From an uncultured Spirochaetales bacterium (lineage in GTDB: Bacteria > Spirochaetota > Spirochaetia > Sphaerochaetales > Sphaerochaetaceae), in NCBI GenBank assembly GCA_934276695.1, contig CAKQTF010000031.1, positions 1 to 9,138 of the forward strand: DNA of 9,138 nucleotides, in the 5' to 3' direction. The position numbers and the translations under genes were made by a program. Shown one piece after another: positions 1 to 6,324 of the stretch. The notes under the pieces are model-generated. The model did no database searches. It was not told the DNA's origin and worked only from the letters and a program-made list of their open reading frames with translations. Each line of letters begins with the position of its first letter. Position 1 is the first letter of the stretch.

Positions 1-2
1 TG

Positions 3-695
3 AAGGAGCGCAGTGCTGATGATATTGTGGCCCTTATCCATAAGATAGGAGCAGTAAAGGATGCGGGGATAAGATATAAGGATGGCCTTTCTGCTTTTCC
101 GGATGCTTACCAGAGCGGTTATCATCAGGCAATAGGCTATGATCTGAGAGGTGCATATGGCAATGCTCTCCTTCTTATGATTGGACTGGATATAGAGCTT
201 CCTTCCCTGCTTTTCCTTGCAGAGCGCGATGTGGATGCTGAGTGCTCTGCAGTATTTGCTCTCTATGAATCCGTATACTCGCTGGCTCTGATATCCCTAG
301 GATACTCACCTATGGCTGCAGCTGTGTACTCGGAGCGCATTCCGCAGTATGCATACAGGATTCCTGTGGCTGCAAGGTTCTTCTGGAGGCACTATAGTGC
401 TTTTGGCATATCAGGACATGAGCTTTTCGGGATAGGTATCAGGATCTTTGATCATCTGATTGGTGAGAAGAGGGATCTTCCACAGCATTTCATCTCTGAT
501 CCAGATAGTGCAAAAGACTCCAGGACTGTTCCTGCTGTAAGGCTTTATGAATGCTATAGGCTTGAGAAGCTGAGTGCTGAGATATGGCTGAAGTCAAGGA
601 GTGAGAATAGCAGGATACCATCTTCATCGAGAAGTGCGGCTGTGGGTCCTAGTGATGAGCGTGGCCGTGATGGAGAGCCAGGGTTAACGCAGTAG
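3..695 (+). CDS. Uncharacterised protein, 3' part only
   Basis: The reading frame is already open at the left edge (in frame from base 3) and ends with TAG at 693-695. The true start therefore lies outside the window and at least 230 residues are visible. I do not recognise the family. The visible part is mostly helical-looking with many Tyr, Ala and Leu residues (for example an ALLLMIGLDIELPSLLFL stretch encoded near 163-220). It has no clear signal peptide, membrane span or catalytic motif. The last roughly 47 residues (encoded from 554) are Ser/Arg/Gly/Glu-rich and low in complexity. They lie antisense to the conserved C-terminal part of the facing phosphoesterase gene, so this tail is probably an unconstrained extension. 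Codon use up to about base 550 looks like that of the other genes (ATA, AGG frequent), which supports a real gene; the function is unknown. Confidence 0.6.
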   Translation, partial: KERSADDIVALIHKIGAVKDAGIRYKDGLSAFPDAYQSGYHQAIGYDLRGAYGNALLLMIGLDIELPSLLFLAERDVDAECSAVFALYESVYSLALISLGYSPMAAAVYSERIPQYAYRIPVAARFFWRHYSAFGISGHELFGIGIRIFDHLIGEKRDLPQHFISDPDSAKDSRTVPAVRLYECYRLEKLSAEIWLKSRSENSRIPSSSRSAAVGPSDERGRDGEPGLTQ

Positions 696-1054
696 ATTCC
701 GTTTATCAGCCTGAGATCTGGTACGTGAGTATGCCCAGACATGAAGATGTCTCCGCATTCCAGCGGAAAATCATGAAGCGCCAGTGAATCCCCATGCGTT
801 ACGAACAGCTTTCTTCCATTCAGACCGATCACTCTGCTTGCCGGAGGGAACGGCATGCTTATATATTCATAGAACCTATCGCAGTTTCCACGCACAGCAA
901 TGAGGGATGAATAGAATGGGTCGTATGGATCTGGACACTGATCTCCTGCTGATATTATCCTGTCTGCTTTGAAATGGGCTGCTGCTTTCATTATGAGCTC
1001 TGCGCCTTCCCTGTATCCATGTATATCTGATGTAAGCAATGCCGGACTGTTCAT
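554..1054 (-). CDS. YfcE/MJ0936-type metallophosphoesterase
   Basis: A 166-residue cytoplasmic calcineurin-like phosphoesterase of the small YfcE/MJ0936 group, which hydrolyses phosphodiesters using two metal ions. The metal-ligand motifs appear in order: SDIHG (Asp10, His12), AGD (Asp38), VRGNCD (Asn57), THGD (His87) and GHTHVP (His108, His110). They are followed by the family's NPGS signature at 124-127 (NPGSPSRPR). Length is normal for the group. Two small deviations are visible: the usual THGH reads THGD, and the second motif reads GDQCPD without the common downstream pattern. The physiological substrate cannot be read from sequence. The gene diverges from the alpha/beta hydrolase, and its last 142 bases overlap the convergent gene on the plus strand. 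No good Shine-Dalgarno sequence precedes the ATG at 1054. A TATCAT box lies nine bases upstream, so a very short leader is possible. The family call is secure and the biological role is open. Confidence 0.88.
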   Translation of the reverse strand: MNSPALLTSDIHGYREGAELIMKAAAHFKADRIISAGDQCPDPYDPFYSSLIAVRGNCDRFYEYISMPFPPASRVIGLNGRKLFVTHGDSLALHDFPLECGDIFMSGHTHVPDLRLINGIYCVNPGSPSRPRSSLGPTAALLDEDGILLFSLLDFSHISALSFSSL

Positions 1055-1115
1055 GATAGTGATATGATAGGATTCCTGCAGGGTTTCCGGTAGTGGTGTT
1101 TTTGGTGATATTGAT

Positions 1116-1121
1116 TATAAT
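1116..1121 (+). promoter_or_regulatory. -10 box of the hydrolase-YihY operon
   Basis: A perfect TATAAT lies in the divergent intergenic region. Eight bases later comes GGAGG (1130-1134) and then ATG at 1140. The same layout (TATAAT, eight bases or fewer, GGAGG, ATG) precedes the outer-membrane barrel gene at 6499, which makes it more believable. No convincing -35 box is seen at the expected distance. Transcription would begin near 1128, leaving a leader of about 12 bases. Confidence 0.6.
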
Positions 1122-1129
1122 TTCTATAT

Positions 1130-1134
1130 GGAGG
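1130..1134 (+). promoter_or_regulatory. Ribosome binding site deciding the hydrolase start
   Basis: GGAGG lies five bases before the ATG at 1140. An in-frame ATG at 1128 would place this site inside the coding sequence and would sit almost at the predicted transcription start. The 1140 start is therefore preferred. Confidence 0.7.
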
Positions 1135-1139
1135 CTTTC

Positions 1140-2063
1140 ATGGAAGAGAGATGTCTTACGCTCAGAGATGGGAAGAAGCTGTTTTATAGGGTATGGGGAG
1201 TTCCTTCTCCTGCTGCGACGATTCATATTAATCACGGCATGGCTGAGCATAGCCTCCGGTATGGCCGTTTCGCAGCTTTTCTGAATAGCCTTGGGTATGC
1301 TGTCTATGCTCAGGATCACAGAGGCCATGGCAATACTGCAGATGATGGGCTTTATGGGTATTTTGCAGATAAGGATGGCTGGCGCATGATATGCGATGAC
1401 AGCTATGAGCTGGATCAGAAGATCGCGGAAGAGCACACTGATATACCGCATCTTATATTCGGGCATTCGATGGGATCGTTTGTAACACGCACGAATATCG
1501 CTCTGCATAGTGAGGCATATGCGGCTGCTGTCATATGCGGGACTGGAGGCCCTCAGGGTATTGCAGGAAGAATCGGAAGGCGTATTGCCCTGTTCCATGC
1601 TAAGAGGAAAGGCACTAAGACTGAGGACCCGGTCCTGGACAGGCTTGCATTCGGATCCTATAATAGGAATTTCAAAGGCGAGGGGAAGTTCGCATGGCTC
1701 AGCAGTGACCAGGCAGAGGTTGCAGAATATGAGAAGGATCCGCTCTGCGGGTTCCTCTGCACTACGATGTTCTATGCTGATCTTATTGAAGGCTCTTTCA
1801 CAGCCAATGATAAGAGGCTGGCATCAGGGATAAGGAATGATCTTCCGATGCTGCTGATCTCAGGTTCAATGGATCCTGTCGGAGGAAATGGAAAAGGCGT
1901 CAGGAAATGCTATGAGATGTATAAGAAGGCCGGAATCAGTGATGTCCGCCTGATTCTGATAGATAAGGGCCGCCATGAGATACTCAATGATGTTATGAGG
2001 GATGAGGTCATGAATGATATAGCATCCTTCTATGGGGAAGTCCTTGATGGAAAGCGCAGATAA
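1140..2063 (+). CDS. Alpha/beta hydrolase, monoacylglycerol lipase/lysophospholipase type
   Basis: A 307-residue serine hydrolase of the Hydrolase_4 (monoacylglycerol lipase/PldB-like) group, expected to cleave acyl esters of glycerides or lysophospholipids. The oxyanion-side motif HGMAEHSLRY is near residues 37-46, and QDHRGHG follows. The nucleophile elbow GHSMGS carries Ser110, the acid is probably Asp245 in SGSMDPVGG, and the catalytic His279 is in GRHEIL, so the full triad is present. There is no signal peptide, so it is probably cytoplasmic or membrane-associated. The start at 1140 is chosen over the in-frame ATG at 1128 because GGAGG lies five bases before it. The gene is first in an operon, and its 3' end overlaps the YihY-family gene by 17 bases. 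Its pairing with a membrane protein suggests envelope lipid turnover, but that is inference. The exact substrate is not determinable. Confidence 0.9.
   Translation: MEERCLTLRDGKKLFYRVWGVPSPAATIHINHGMAEHSLRYGRFAAFLNSLGYAVYAQDHRGHGNTADDGLYGYFADKDGWRMICDDSYELDQKIAEEHTDIPHLIFGHSMGSFVTRTNIALHSEAYAAAVICGTGGPQGIAGRIGRRIALFHAKRKGTKTEDPVLDRLAFGSYNRNFKGEGKFAWLSSDQAEVAEYEKDPLCGFLCTTMFYADLIEGSFTANDKRLASGIRNDLPMLLISGSMDPVGGNGKGVRKCYEMYKKAGISDVRLILIDKGRHEILNDVMRDEVMNDIASFYGEVLDGKRR
2034..2040 (+). promoter_or_regulatory. Ribosome binding site deciding the YihY start
   Basis: GGGGAAG inside the end of the hydrolase gene lies six bases before the ATG at 2047. The in-frame ATG at 2032 has no purine-rich site upstream. 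The downstream start is therefore preferred, giving a 17-base overlap and likely translational coupling. Confidence 0.6.
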
Positions 2064-3309
2064 GAAGCCTGGGCTGGCGGAGCGGTTCATATCGTGGTGG
2101 AAGGATTATGCGCATGTGCTCAGATCCGTCTTCCGAAGCATCGGCAATGATAATGTAACAATACTTGCATCAGGGCTTGTCTATTCCTCCCTGATTGCGC
2201 TTGTTCCATGCATTACCTTCCTTTTCGTGTTCTTTTCGGCCTTCGGTGTCCTCCAGCCATTTCTTGACCTGCTTCAGAAAGGCCTTGCAGATGCATTAGG
2301 CAGTGATCTTGCATATTCACTTGTGTCCATGATAAGCGGGTATACATCAAATGCAATGAGCCTTGGCATATTCGGTATAGTCTCATTCATGATCACCGGT
2401 ATGTTCCTGGTCAATAAGATATACACTGTGATCAATCAGATATTCAGGACGCGTCCGCGCTCTGGAACAATGAAGCGCTTTTCCATGATCCTGATCTTCA
2501 TCATAGTGTTCGCTTTTGTCGCTGCTGTCCTTTTTGCATTCACATATAATATGCAGCAGCAGGTGGAGGCCAGGCTTGCAGGAATAGACACGACATTCAT
2601 GCAGAAGATCAATAAGCAGATAATCCCATGGATCCTGCTATATGCATTCTTTCTGATTGTGCTCATTGCAATACCTAACGCCAAGGTCCGGTTCGGATCT
2701 GCTAATATCGCTGCAGTCACAGGCCTTGTGTCGCTTCTGATCTCATCATATATATTCAAGTCTGTGGTAGTTACATCCGTAACGCATTCTGTCATCTATG
2801 GGTCCCTTGCTTCGTTCTTCTTCCTGCTTCTGTATATCTACATCTTCTGGTATATAGTCATAAGCATCTCAGAGCTCTCTTATATACATCAGTTCAGGCC
2901 AGACAGGAACACACTGCTTGGCCGGCCCCAGCTTCCTGGCAGGATAATAATAGAGGCTGTGAATGTGCTTCTGCTTATTGCTGATAAATTCAGCAAGGGT
3001 GGTGGCCCGTCATCGTCCAAGGAGCTGTCGAGGAAGGCTGCGCTTCCTATGGGGAGGCTGGCTTCATATCTCAATGATTTTGAGGAGGCCGGGCTACTTG
3101 TTGCCTGCAATGCTCAGGGGACTCTGTTCATGCCGGCAAAGCCTCTTGATCAGATCTCATTATCCAGCGTGCTGTCTGTACTGTATGGCTCTGATGAGCT
3201 CAGTGATGATATAATAACGCTGGGAGAGGCAGTCGCACGTGAGTTCTACAAAAGCGGTGAGACTGCATTCAGCGGCATAACACTGGAGAACCTTCTGGAG
3301 AGAATATGA
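2047..3309 (+). CDS. YihY/UPF0761 family inner-membrane protein
   Basis: A 420-residue integral membrane protein of the YihY/UPF0761 family, once mislabelled ribonuclease BN. The family signature is visible near the first span (NVTILASGLVYSSLIALVP, about residues 36-54). Six hydrophobic spans fall at roughly 40-66, 100-122, 143-165, 190-210, 218-238 and 250-275. They are followed by a cytoplasmic tail of about 140 residues. The tail looks like a winged-helix module (KELSRKAALPMGRLASYLNDFEEAGLL, split between helices, about 322-348), a common arrangement in long YihY proteins. No enzymatic activity is established for the family; a transport or envelope role is usually assumed. The start at 2047 is preferred over 2032 because GGGGAAG precedes it at good spacing. 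The stop overlaps the next start as ATGA. Of 31 Ile codons in the membrane part, 13 are ATA by my count. Confidence 0.88.
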   Translation: MESADKKPGLAERFISWWKDYAHVLRSVFRSIGNDNVTILASGLVYSSLIALVPCITFLFVFFSAFGVLQPFLDLLQKGLADALGSDLAYSLVSMISGYTSNAMSLGIFGIVSFMITGMFLVNKIYTVINQIFRTRPRSGTMKRFSMILIFIIVFAFVAAVLFAFTYNMQQQVEARLAGIDTTFMQKINKQIIPWILLYAFFLIVLIAIPNAKVRFGSANIAAVTGLVSLLISSYIFKSVVVTSVTHSVIYGSLASFFFLLLYIYIFWYIVISISELSYIHQFRPDRNTLLGRPQLPGRIIIEAVNVLLLIADKFSKGGGPSSSKELSRKAALPMGRLASYLNDFEEAGLLVACNAQGTLFMPAKPLDQISLSSVLSVLYGSDELSDDIITLGEAVAREFYKSGETAFSGITLENLLERI

Positions 3310-3761
3310 TAATAGATAAGCGTATAGCAGAAGAGCTGGATCCATCGCTTTTCCCGAATCTTCCTGATCCGGAAAGCGGTATTGCAAAGAGATATAAGGC
3401 TGATGGGATTGATATCAGATTCATCAGAAGACCGGGATGCCTGTCATCTCTCGGCGTCGTCTCAATAGAGTATGCTATGTGTGCTATCTATGATGGAAGA
3501 CTGATATATGCAATCTCATCTGAGCGTGAGGATCTGAGAGAGCTGTCGCATATGCTTGGAGTCAGCGTCAAGGAGCTTCAGAGCGATTATGGGACGAAGG
3601 GGTTCTTCTCTCCTGCGCATATCATGCAGTATGGTGATGGGCAGAAGGAGGATCTTGGCCTTATGCAGGCCTGTGACGGGAACGCGGTCTTCGCGCTCTT
3701 CTCTGAGGCACTTCTTGATAGCCTCGATATCATCGGGGAGCTGGAAGAGGCCGATGTCTGA
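3306..3761 (+). CDS. Uncharacterised 151-residue operon protein
   Basis: I do not recognise this protein. It starts in an ATGA overlap with the YihY-family gene, with GGAG at 3297-3300 five bases before the ATG. It ends in an eight-base overlap with the Gfo/Idh/MocA-like gene. The tight coupling on both sides makes it a genuine gene. It has no signal peptide or membrane span. The middle (about residues 47-80) alternates hydrophobic strand-like stretches (VVSIEYAMCAIYDGRLIYAI) with a charged helix containing LSHMLGVSVKEL, which has a faint helix-turn-helix or small alpha/beta flavour. The C-terminus is acidic (IGELEEADV). It may be a small regulatory or adaptor partner of the membrane protein, but that is a guess from context only. 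Confidence 0.75.
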   Translation: MIIDKRIAEELDPSLFPNLPDPESGIAKRYKADGIDIRFIRRPGCLSSLGVVSIEYAMCAIYDGRLIYAISSEREDLRELSHMLGVSVKELQSDYGTKGFFSPAHIMQYGDGQKEDLGLMQACDGNAVFALFSEALLDSLDIIGELEEADV

Positions 3762-4701
3762 TCTTTCTTTCGGCATAATAGGCACAGGAAGCGCAGCAGA
3801 AAGCCATGCATCTGCTATATGCAGACAGCCTTCTGCTTCGCTTACGGCTGTCAGGAGCCGGCGCATTGAGAAGGCTAGGGAGTTTGCTTCAAGGCATGGC
3901 TCAATCACAGCATATGAAGAGGTCGAATACCTTCTTGAAAACCGCGATGTCGATGGTGTAGTAGTCACATCAGGGCTCGATGAGAGGGCAGAGTGCATAC
4001 GTCTGGCTGTCCGTTCAGGCAGGCCTGTGATAGCCTCAAGCCCTATAGCCAGAAGTTATCATGAAGCCATGCAGCTTGCAGCGCTGTCAGAAGAAGAGGG
4101 TGCCCTGATCACTCCTTTTGTCACAAGACGCTATTCATGCGGAATCCGGTTTATAAGGAATGCGATTGATGAAGGCCGGCTAGGAAGGCTGATGAATGTA
4201 TCAGTGAGCTATATGTTCGATAAGAGCACAAGCTCATACGAAGCTGATGCTGAATCCGGATCCCTTATCATGAAGGATGGCTTTGAGGCTCTGGACGTCA
4301 TGCTGTTCCTTATCGGAAAGCCTCGGATGCTGTCGTCTTTCTCCGGGAATATAGCAGCAAGGTCAGATGCTGAGGATATCTTCACTGTGTCATTTGTTGC
4401 AGGCAGTGCAGCCCATGGCAGCCTGTCCCTGATCGCAAGTTCGTCTGCTTCTTCATTCTCTGTATCCGCAGTAGGCAGCGAAGGCTGCTGCAGATATGAG
4501 AATGGAAGGCTGTCATGCATGTTCAGAAACGGTGAGAGGATTGAGATATCAGATGATGCCTGTGGCATTGATGCTTTCTATTCTGATTATATCTCATCGC
4601 TTTTCTCTGGTACTGAGGCTGTATCGAAGCTGGAAGACGGGCTTCTTGCATTGCGTGTAGCAGAGGCCATTATCTCGGCTTCTAAGCGGATTGATTTCTG
4701 A
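3754..4701 (+). CDS. Gfo/Idh/MocA-like Rossmann protein with degenerate catalytic motifs
   Basis: A 315-residue member of the Gfo/Idh/MocA oxidoreductase family by architecture. It has an N-terminal NAD(P)-binding Rossmann fold with FGIIGTGSAA (Gly7, Gly10, Gly12), then AREFASRHG, DVDGVVV, and the second-domain junction GRLGRLMNVSVSY (about 141-153). The usual catalytic motif EKPxA reads SSPIA at 95-99, so the conserved Lys is Ser96. The usual DxGxHxxD motif reads KDGFEALD at 174-181, replacing the catalytic Asp with Lys and the His with Glu. It may therefore bind a nucleotide or sugar without normal dehydrogenase chemistry. The open frame extends upstream to 3556, but homology begins at MSDLSFGIIG, and GAGG lies just before the ATG at 3754, so that start is chosen. 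It overlaps the previous gene by eight bases and is the last gene of the operon. A one-step aldose-type dehydrogenase with unusual residues remains possible. Confidence 0.85.
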   Translation: MSDLSFGIIGTGSAAESHASAICRQPSASLTAVRSRRIEKAREFASRHGSITAYEEVEYLLENRDVDGVVVTSGLDERAECIRLAVRSGRPVIASSPIARSYHEAMQLAALSEEEGALITPFVTRRYSCGIRFIRNAIDEGRLGRLMNVSVSYMFDKSTSSYEADAESGSLIMKDGFEALDVMLFLIGKPRMLSSFSGNIAARSDAEDIFTVSFVAGSAAHGSLSLIASSSASSFSVSAVGSEGCCRYENGRLSCMFRNGERIEISDDACGIDAFYSDYISSLFSGTEAVSKLEDGLLALRVAEAIISASKRIDF

Positions 4702-4758
4702 GCAATATCAGTTTATTAAGAAAAAAATAAAATCTATTGAGAAGAATTGCGGTTTATG

Positions 4759-4769
4759 TAAGAATCTTA
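4759..4769. repeat. Short inverted repeat upstream of the RpiR gene
   Basis: TAAGA-A-TCTTA is a perfect 11-base odd palindrome in the AT-rich 187-base gap before the RpiR-type regulator, 11 bases upstream of the candidate -35 box. It could be an operator for autoregulation. Palindromes this short occur by chance in AT-rich DNA, so the call is weak. Confidence 0.25.
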
Positions 4770-4780
4770 ATTGCATTGAT

Positions 4781-4809
4781 TTGTCTATTGCTTTTATAGG
4801 CATTATATT
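4781..4809 (+). promoter_or_regulatory. Candidate promoter of the RpiR-type gene
   Basis: TTGTCT (4781-4786) and TATATT (4804-4809) are separated by 17 bases. They match four and five of six positions of the sigma-70 consensus. The site sits about 80 bases before the chosen ATG at 4889, in the only sizeable AT-rich gap of the left half. The leader would contain several purine-rich stretches. Confidence 0.45.
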
Positions 4810-4876
4810 TATTTGGTTTTAATACAGTATGATTCTATGAAGGGGGATTGAGGAAGTAGGATTAGCTTGTGTGTAC

Positions 4877-4882
4877 AGAAGG
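4877..4882 (+). promoter_or_regulatory. Ribosome binding site deciding the RpiR start
   Basis: AGAAGG lies six bases before the ATG at 4889. The longer in-frame GTG start at 4871 would put this site within the gene and would add six residues not typical of the family. The ATG start is preferred, but the GTG start is not excluded because TAGGA lies upstream of it. Confidence 0.55.
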
Positions 4883-4888
4883 CGTTGT

Positions 4889-5698
4889 ATGGAGAACTCT
4901 AGAAAATCAAGACTGTCGGAAATGCTTAGGAAGAGGCCTAAGGATTTCGCAGAGAGAGAAAAGAAGGTCTATGACTATCTGCTGAAGCGTGAGAGCAGGA
5001 TACAGGATCTGAAAGTTTCGGATATAGCAGAAGGTGCTGGTGTAAGCAAGGCCACAGTGGTTAGGTTCTGCAAGACACTTGGCTATGATGGTCTGAAGGA
5101 TTTCAAGGTTGGATATGAAGCAGGAAAAGGTCCTGCGCACCTTGATGTGGAAGAACTTGATTTTGATACTCCGTCAGATGAGATCGGGCAGCGTTATGTA
5201 TCACTTCTTAATTCTGTGTTCCATGCAAGCTTCAGCACTGTGAACCAGACCGAGCTGCTGCGCATTGCTGAGAGCATCATGTCTGCAGAGAGTGTCAGGA
5301 TAATCGCTGAAGGCGATGCCGTAGAGTCTGCTGCCCATGCTTATTCAGTACTGAAGAACTGCATACCATCGATTAAGATCGTAGGTGCAGAAGAACTCAG
5401 GAAGCTTCCTCCATCAGGGCTTACCCTGGCTTTCTCATATGGCACATCCGAGAATGTGGCTGCATATATGAAGAAGGCAGATCTCCTTGGATATCAGTGC
5501 ATATTATTCTCTTCTGACAGCCGCAGCAAGATATCATCATATGCAACACATACAGTCACAGCTGCTAAATCATGTGGTCTTATGGCCCGCAATTCCGTTA
5601 TGTCAAAGCTTGTGATTGATGCATTCATCAATGAGGTATATGCCTTTATAGTCGTAATGAAGGGCCATGATGATGAAAGCTTCAGGGAATCATTCTGA
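4889..5698 (+). CDS. RpiR/MurR-family transcriptional regulator
   Basis: A 269-residue regulator of the RpiR family, which senses phosphosugars. The N-terminal helix-turn-helix is clear at about residues 20-75 (AEREKKVYDYLL, then VSDIAEGAGVSKATVVRFCKTLGY split over 43-66). An SIS sugar-isomerase-type domain covers about 120-240, with AFSYGTSENVAAYMKKADLLG at 181-201 and a following ILFSSDSRSKISSYA. The ligand loops are unusual: the first reads AEGDAVES where family members have a Gly-rich GxGxS. The second reads SYGTSENV, about one residue shorter than the common SYSGxTxEV. Ligand specificity may thus differ from typical members. It is not adjacent to a sugar operon, although the Gfo/Idh/MocA-like gene lies directly upstream on the same strand behind a 187-base gap and could be a target. 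Its 3' end faces the MarR-type gene. Confidence 0.9.
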   Translation: MENSRKSRLSEMLRKRPKDFAEREKKVYDYLLKRESRIQDLKVSDIAEGAGVSKATVVRFCKTLGYDGLKDFKVGYEAGKGPAHLDVEELDFDTPSDEIGQRYVSLLNSVFHASFSTVNQTELLRIAESIMSAESVRIIAEGDAVESAAHAYSVLKNCIPSIKIVGAEELRKLPPSGLTLAFSYGTSENVAAYMKKADLLGYQCILFSSDSRSKISSYATHTVTAAKSCGLMARNSVMSKLVIDAFINEVYAFIVVMKGHDDESFRESF

Positions 5699-5702
5699 TA
5701 TT

Positions 5703-5718
5703 AGCCCATCCAAGGGCT
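5703..5718. terminator. Weak hairpin between convergent regulator genes
   Basis: AGCCC and GGGCT form a five-base stem around a six-base loop in the 29-base gap between the two convergent regulator genes. It is followed by TT on the plus strand and AATA on the minus strand. The position suits a shared terminator, but the stem is short and there is no real U-run. Confidence 0.4.
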
Positions 5719-5727
5719 TTAGATGAT

Positions 5728-6207
5728 TCAGGCTATGACGCATGAATCGTCGCCGCAGTCTGCTTCTTCCCTGCTTATGTAGCTGCTGAATTCATTATTC
5801 AGTCTGCTCAGCGTGGAGATCAGGCTGCATATCTCTGCTTCTGAGAATCCTGCCAGGCTTGCAATGGCAGCCTCGGAAAAGCCCCTGTTGATCTCTGCCC
5901 AGTACTCATGGCCTTTATCTGTGAGGACATATCGTGATCTGTATCTGGCACTGTCATTGCGGTTCTTCATAATCAGCTTCATCTTCATCAGCGCTGACAG
6001 GCTTCTTGATATTGCGGCTTTATCATAACCGGATTCTGATGCAATTGCTGCGGGATTTGCTCCTTCCTTATTCTTGCCAATATGATAAAGGCATATCGCA
6101 TGGGGCATCCTAAGCCTCTCGTCGTCCACAGCATATGCCTTGCACTTCTGGATATTCTTGTGGATAGAGATTATCAGAAAAGCAAGGATCTCCATATTCG
6201 TATCCAT
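5728..6207 (-). CDS. MarR-family transcriptional regulator
   Basis: A 159-residue winged-helix regulator of the MarR family, which binds DNA as a dimer and usually responds to small ligands or oxidants. The recognition region is visible at about residues 49-78 (NPAAIASESGYDKAAISRSL, then LMKMKLI). It is followed by the wing and the family signature RSRYVLTDKGHEYW at about 89-102. Flanking helices form the dimer interface. The C-terminus ends with DCGDDSCVIA, carrying two Cys; three further Cys lie inside. That leaves redox or metal sensing possible but unproven. The start at 6207 is chosen because GGGGGG (6217-6222) lies nine bases before it. The in-frame ATG at 6249 has no ribosome site. The gene lies downstream of the tRNA terminator on the same strand, so it probably uses its own promoter in the 60-base gap. 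Its target genes are unknown. Confidence 0.88.
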   Translation of the reverse strand: MDTNMEILAFLIISIHKNIQKCKAYAVDDERLRMPHAICLYHIGKNKEGANPAAIASESGYDKAAISRSLSALMKMKLIMKNRNDSARYRSRYVLTDKGHEYWAEINRGFSEAAIASLAGFSEAEICSLISTLSRLNNEFSSYISREEADCGDDSCVIA

Positions 6208-6266
6208 AAACCATGTCCCCCCGAACTCATGATCTGCGTGATTCCTCATTAATCAGGTAACCAGCA

Positions 6267-6299
6267 TTAAAAAAGAGCGGCTCCTTGGAACGCCGCTCT
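6267..6299 (-). terminator. Intrinsic terminator of the tRNA gene
   Basis: Read on the minus strand, AGAGCGGC pairs with GCCGCTCT in a perfect eight-base GC-rich stem (6292-6299 with 6274-6281). An internal TCC/GGA pairing can extend the structure into the loop. Six T follow immediately (encoded 6269-6274), the standard Rho-independent layout. It closes tRNA transcription before the MarR-type gene. Confidence 0.9.
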
Positions 6300-6324
6300 G
6301 CTTAATGGCCATCTGGCCTTCTTG

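Noticed and set aside
876..1598. 240-codon minus-strand open frame
   Set aside because: It overlaps the phosphoesterase, the promoter region and the hydrolase in other frames, and its translation shows no domain and atypical composition. It is a shadow of the real genes.
3556..3753. N-terminal extension of the Gfo/Idh/MocA-like frame by 66 residues
   Set aside because: It lies entirely within the preceding gene in another frame, is Arg/Ser-rich without family similarity, and the Rossmann fold begins right after the ATG at 3754.
3516..3998. 160-codon minus-strand open frame across the operon junction
   Set aside because: It is antisense to two well-supported coupled genes, has a Ser/Arg-rich translation and no recognisable motif.
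4209..4568. 119-codon minus-strand open frame
   Set aside because: It lies fully antisense to the Gfo/Idh/MocA-like gene with no ribosome site or family motif.
4837..4851. Four-codon leader peptide (ATG to TGA) upstream of the RpiR-type gene
   Set aside because: It is too short to show codon bias, with no attenuator-like hairpins around it. Such tiny frames arise by chance.
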